Of a stretch of DNA of 5,477 bases, positions 4,545-5,477 are shown one piece after another (within the stretch, counting starts at the first letter, position 1; every line of letters begins with the position of its first letter). The stretch spans positions 1 to 5,477 of the forward strand of contig CAMWPF010000122.1 of assembly GCA_947176045.1 (NCBI GenBank), given 5' to 3'. The notes under the pieces were generated by a model. That model made no database searches. It saw only the letters and a list, made by a program, of their open reading frames with translations, and was not told the DNA's origin. The position numbers were made by a program, and so were the translations under genes. The stretch is from an uncultured Treponema sp. (GTDB taxonomy: Bacteria > Spirochaetota > Spirochaetia > Treponematales > Treponemataceae).

Positions 4545-5477
4545 CTATTCCCGCAGGATGTATGTCGCCTTGGGGCGGGCGGTGATGTCTACGCGGCGGT
4601 TCTGCGCGCGGCCCTCTTCTGTGTCGTTCGGCGCGACCGGCTGCGTTCCGCCGTAGCCCTTGTAGGAGAACAGCGACTGCGGCACGCCTTCGGAAACCAG
4701 CTCCTGCATGACCGTCCGCGTCCGTTCGATTGAAAGGTTCATCTGCCCCGCCGGCTTTCCGATGTCGGCGGTGTGCCCTTCCACAAGGATTGTGAATTCG
4801 TCGTCCTTGATGATTTCCTGAAGCAGCTCTGCGATTTTTTGGATGCGCGGGCGTTCTTCCGGGAGCAGTTCCGGGGAGTCCGGCTTGAATTTCAAGTCGA
4901 CGGAAAAGAGGATTCCCGTGACGGAGTCGGAAATGTCGATGTCCGGAACCTTGTTTTCATATACATACTGCTTGATGGCGTTGTACGTCGCGTAATAGCT
5001 CGGCCCCTTTTGCGGAACGGTTACGTCGTAGACGAGCTGCGGCTTGTCGAGCAGGATGACGACCTTGCCGTCGCTGAGGAGCTTCCGGTTTTCGGCGCTG
5101 GCGGTGATTTTGAGCGCGTCCTTCCGGCGGATGACCGGGTCGGTGCGGTGCCTGCCGTATATTTTGTACGCCTTGATGTACAGCGGATCGACGCCGACGC
5201 GCTGCTCGTACAGGCTGAAGTCGTCGGAGCTGTTGTAGTCGACGATGCCGCCGCGCTCCGCGATGCTCCGGGTGACGATGTTCCGCTCGTAGACGATGTT
5301 CATCTCTTCGTCCCAGATTTGCGGGAAGAAGCACGGGTAGGCGGGGCTGGAGACATATTCTCCATGGACGGGGAGCGCGCCGCGGGCGTCGATGATGATG
5401 CCGGAGTAGGGGCGCGTGGAGACGGTGTCGAGCGGCTCTTGAGGCGTAAACGGATATTTGTGCGGAGGCGCGTATAC
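4545..5477 (-). CDS. OmpA-family peptidoglycan-binding protein with LPP20/FlgT-like region (5' partial)
   Basis: The frame is open from the right edge (5477) to TAG 4545-4547, giving 310 visible residues; an internal ATG at 5303 is not the real start because the homologous sequence continues upstream of it. Visible residues ~24-150 (YSGIIIDARG, FFPQIWDEEMNIVYERN, DPLYIKAYKIYG, ENRKLLSDGKVVILLDK) resemble the LPP20/FlgT-like region of spirochete lipoproteins. Residues ~188-301 are an OmpA C-terminal domain: ILFSVDLKFKPDS, then VEGHTADIG (Asp and the following NLSIERTR Arg are the usual diaminopimelate contacts), YGGTQPVAPNDTEEGR and NRRVDI. The protein should sit in the periplasm or outer membrane and hold on to peptidoglycan. 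The N-terminus, including any signal peptide or lipobox, lies outside the window. It is convergent with the XRE gene and shows no clear terminator. Confidence 0.9.
   Translation of the reverse strand, partial: VYAPPHKYPFTPQEPLDTVSTRPYSGIIIDARGALPVHGEYVSSPAYPCFFPQIWDEEMNIVYERNIVTRSIAERGGIVDYNSSDDFSLYEQRVGVDPLYIKAYKIYGRHRTDPVIRRKDALKITASAENRKLLSDGKVVILLDKPQLVYDVTVPQKGPSYYATYNAIKQYVYENKVPDIDISDSVTGILFSVDLKFKPDSPELLPEERPRIQKIAELLQEIIKDDEFTILVEGHTADIGKPAGQMNLSIERTRTVMQELVSEGVPQSLFSYKGYGGTQPVAPNDTEEGRAQNRRVDITARPKATYILRE

Noticed and set aside
4533..4581. Terminator between the convergent XRE and OmpA genes
   Set aside because: An 8-bp inverted repeat (4533-4540 with 4574-4581) has a 33-base loop, lies partly inside the OmpA gene and has no T-run.

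Overview
This 5.5 kb stretch of chromosome most resembles a host-associated spirochete of the genus Treponema. That placement is an inference from the protein families present: a CsgG-like domain joined to a small outer-membrane barrel, an InlB-repeat plus SUMF1-type lipoprotein, an OmpA-family protein with a treponemal style of peptidoglycan-binding motif, and a Na+-pump decarboxylase beta subunit. No rRNA or other marker is present to prove it. The genes on the right are GC-rich and the left-centre is visibly AT-richer (for example 43 of 60 G+C at 1381-1440 against 26 of 60 at 661-720).

Layout. (i) 1-150 (+): the last 33 codons of a sodium-ion-translocating decarboxylase beta subunit, closed by a strong intrinsic terminator. 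(ii) 151-584: no supported gene; it holds a region with two codon-mirrored short ORFs and a 23-bp-period repeat array (418-532). (iii) 585-962 (-): an orphan 125-aa protein with a strong ribosome binding site, lower GC and a candidate promoter built into a palindromic hairpin (994-1031). (iv) 1052-4114 (-): a two-gene operon. The first gene, 302 aa, is an exported CsgG-like protein with a C-terminal barrel-like half. Its stop codon abuts the ribosome binding site of the second gene, a ~712-aa lipoprotein with six InlB/Listeria-Bacteroides repeats followed by a SUMF1 (formylglycine-generating-enzyme-like, C-type-lectin fold) domain. (v) 4115-4215: a divergent control region with three copies of one 9-mer, one of them forming the -10 box of the operon promoter. 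(vi) 4216-4527 (+): a small XRE-family regulator. (vii) 4545-5477 (-): an OmpA-family C-terminal domain behind an LPP20/FlgT-like region, running off the right edge.

How the parts may work together: the XRE protein is well placed to control the divergent operon through the repeated 9-mers. That operon would build an envelope system, in which a periplasmic/outer-membrane partner is made with a long, repeat-stalked lipoprotein carrying a binding head. The head lacks one of the two copper-binding cysteines of true formylglycine-generating enzymes, so it is more likely a ligand-binding module than an enzyme. The last ~40 residues of the head look like the variable region of a diversity-generating-retroelement (DGR) target such as treponemal TvpA: RGGSF...C...R...GIR frame, mostly NNY codons, Tyr/Ser/Asp/Gly-rich, a local composition shift, and a hairpin just past the stop. 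No template repeat or reverse transcriptase is visible in the window, so this is a hypothesis.
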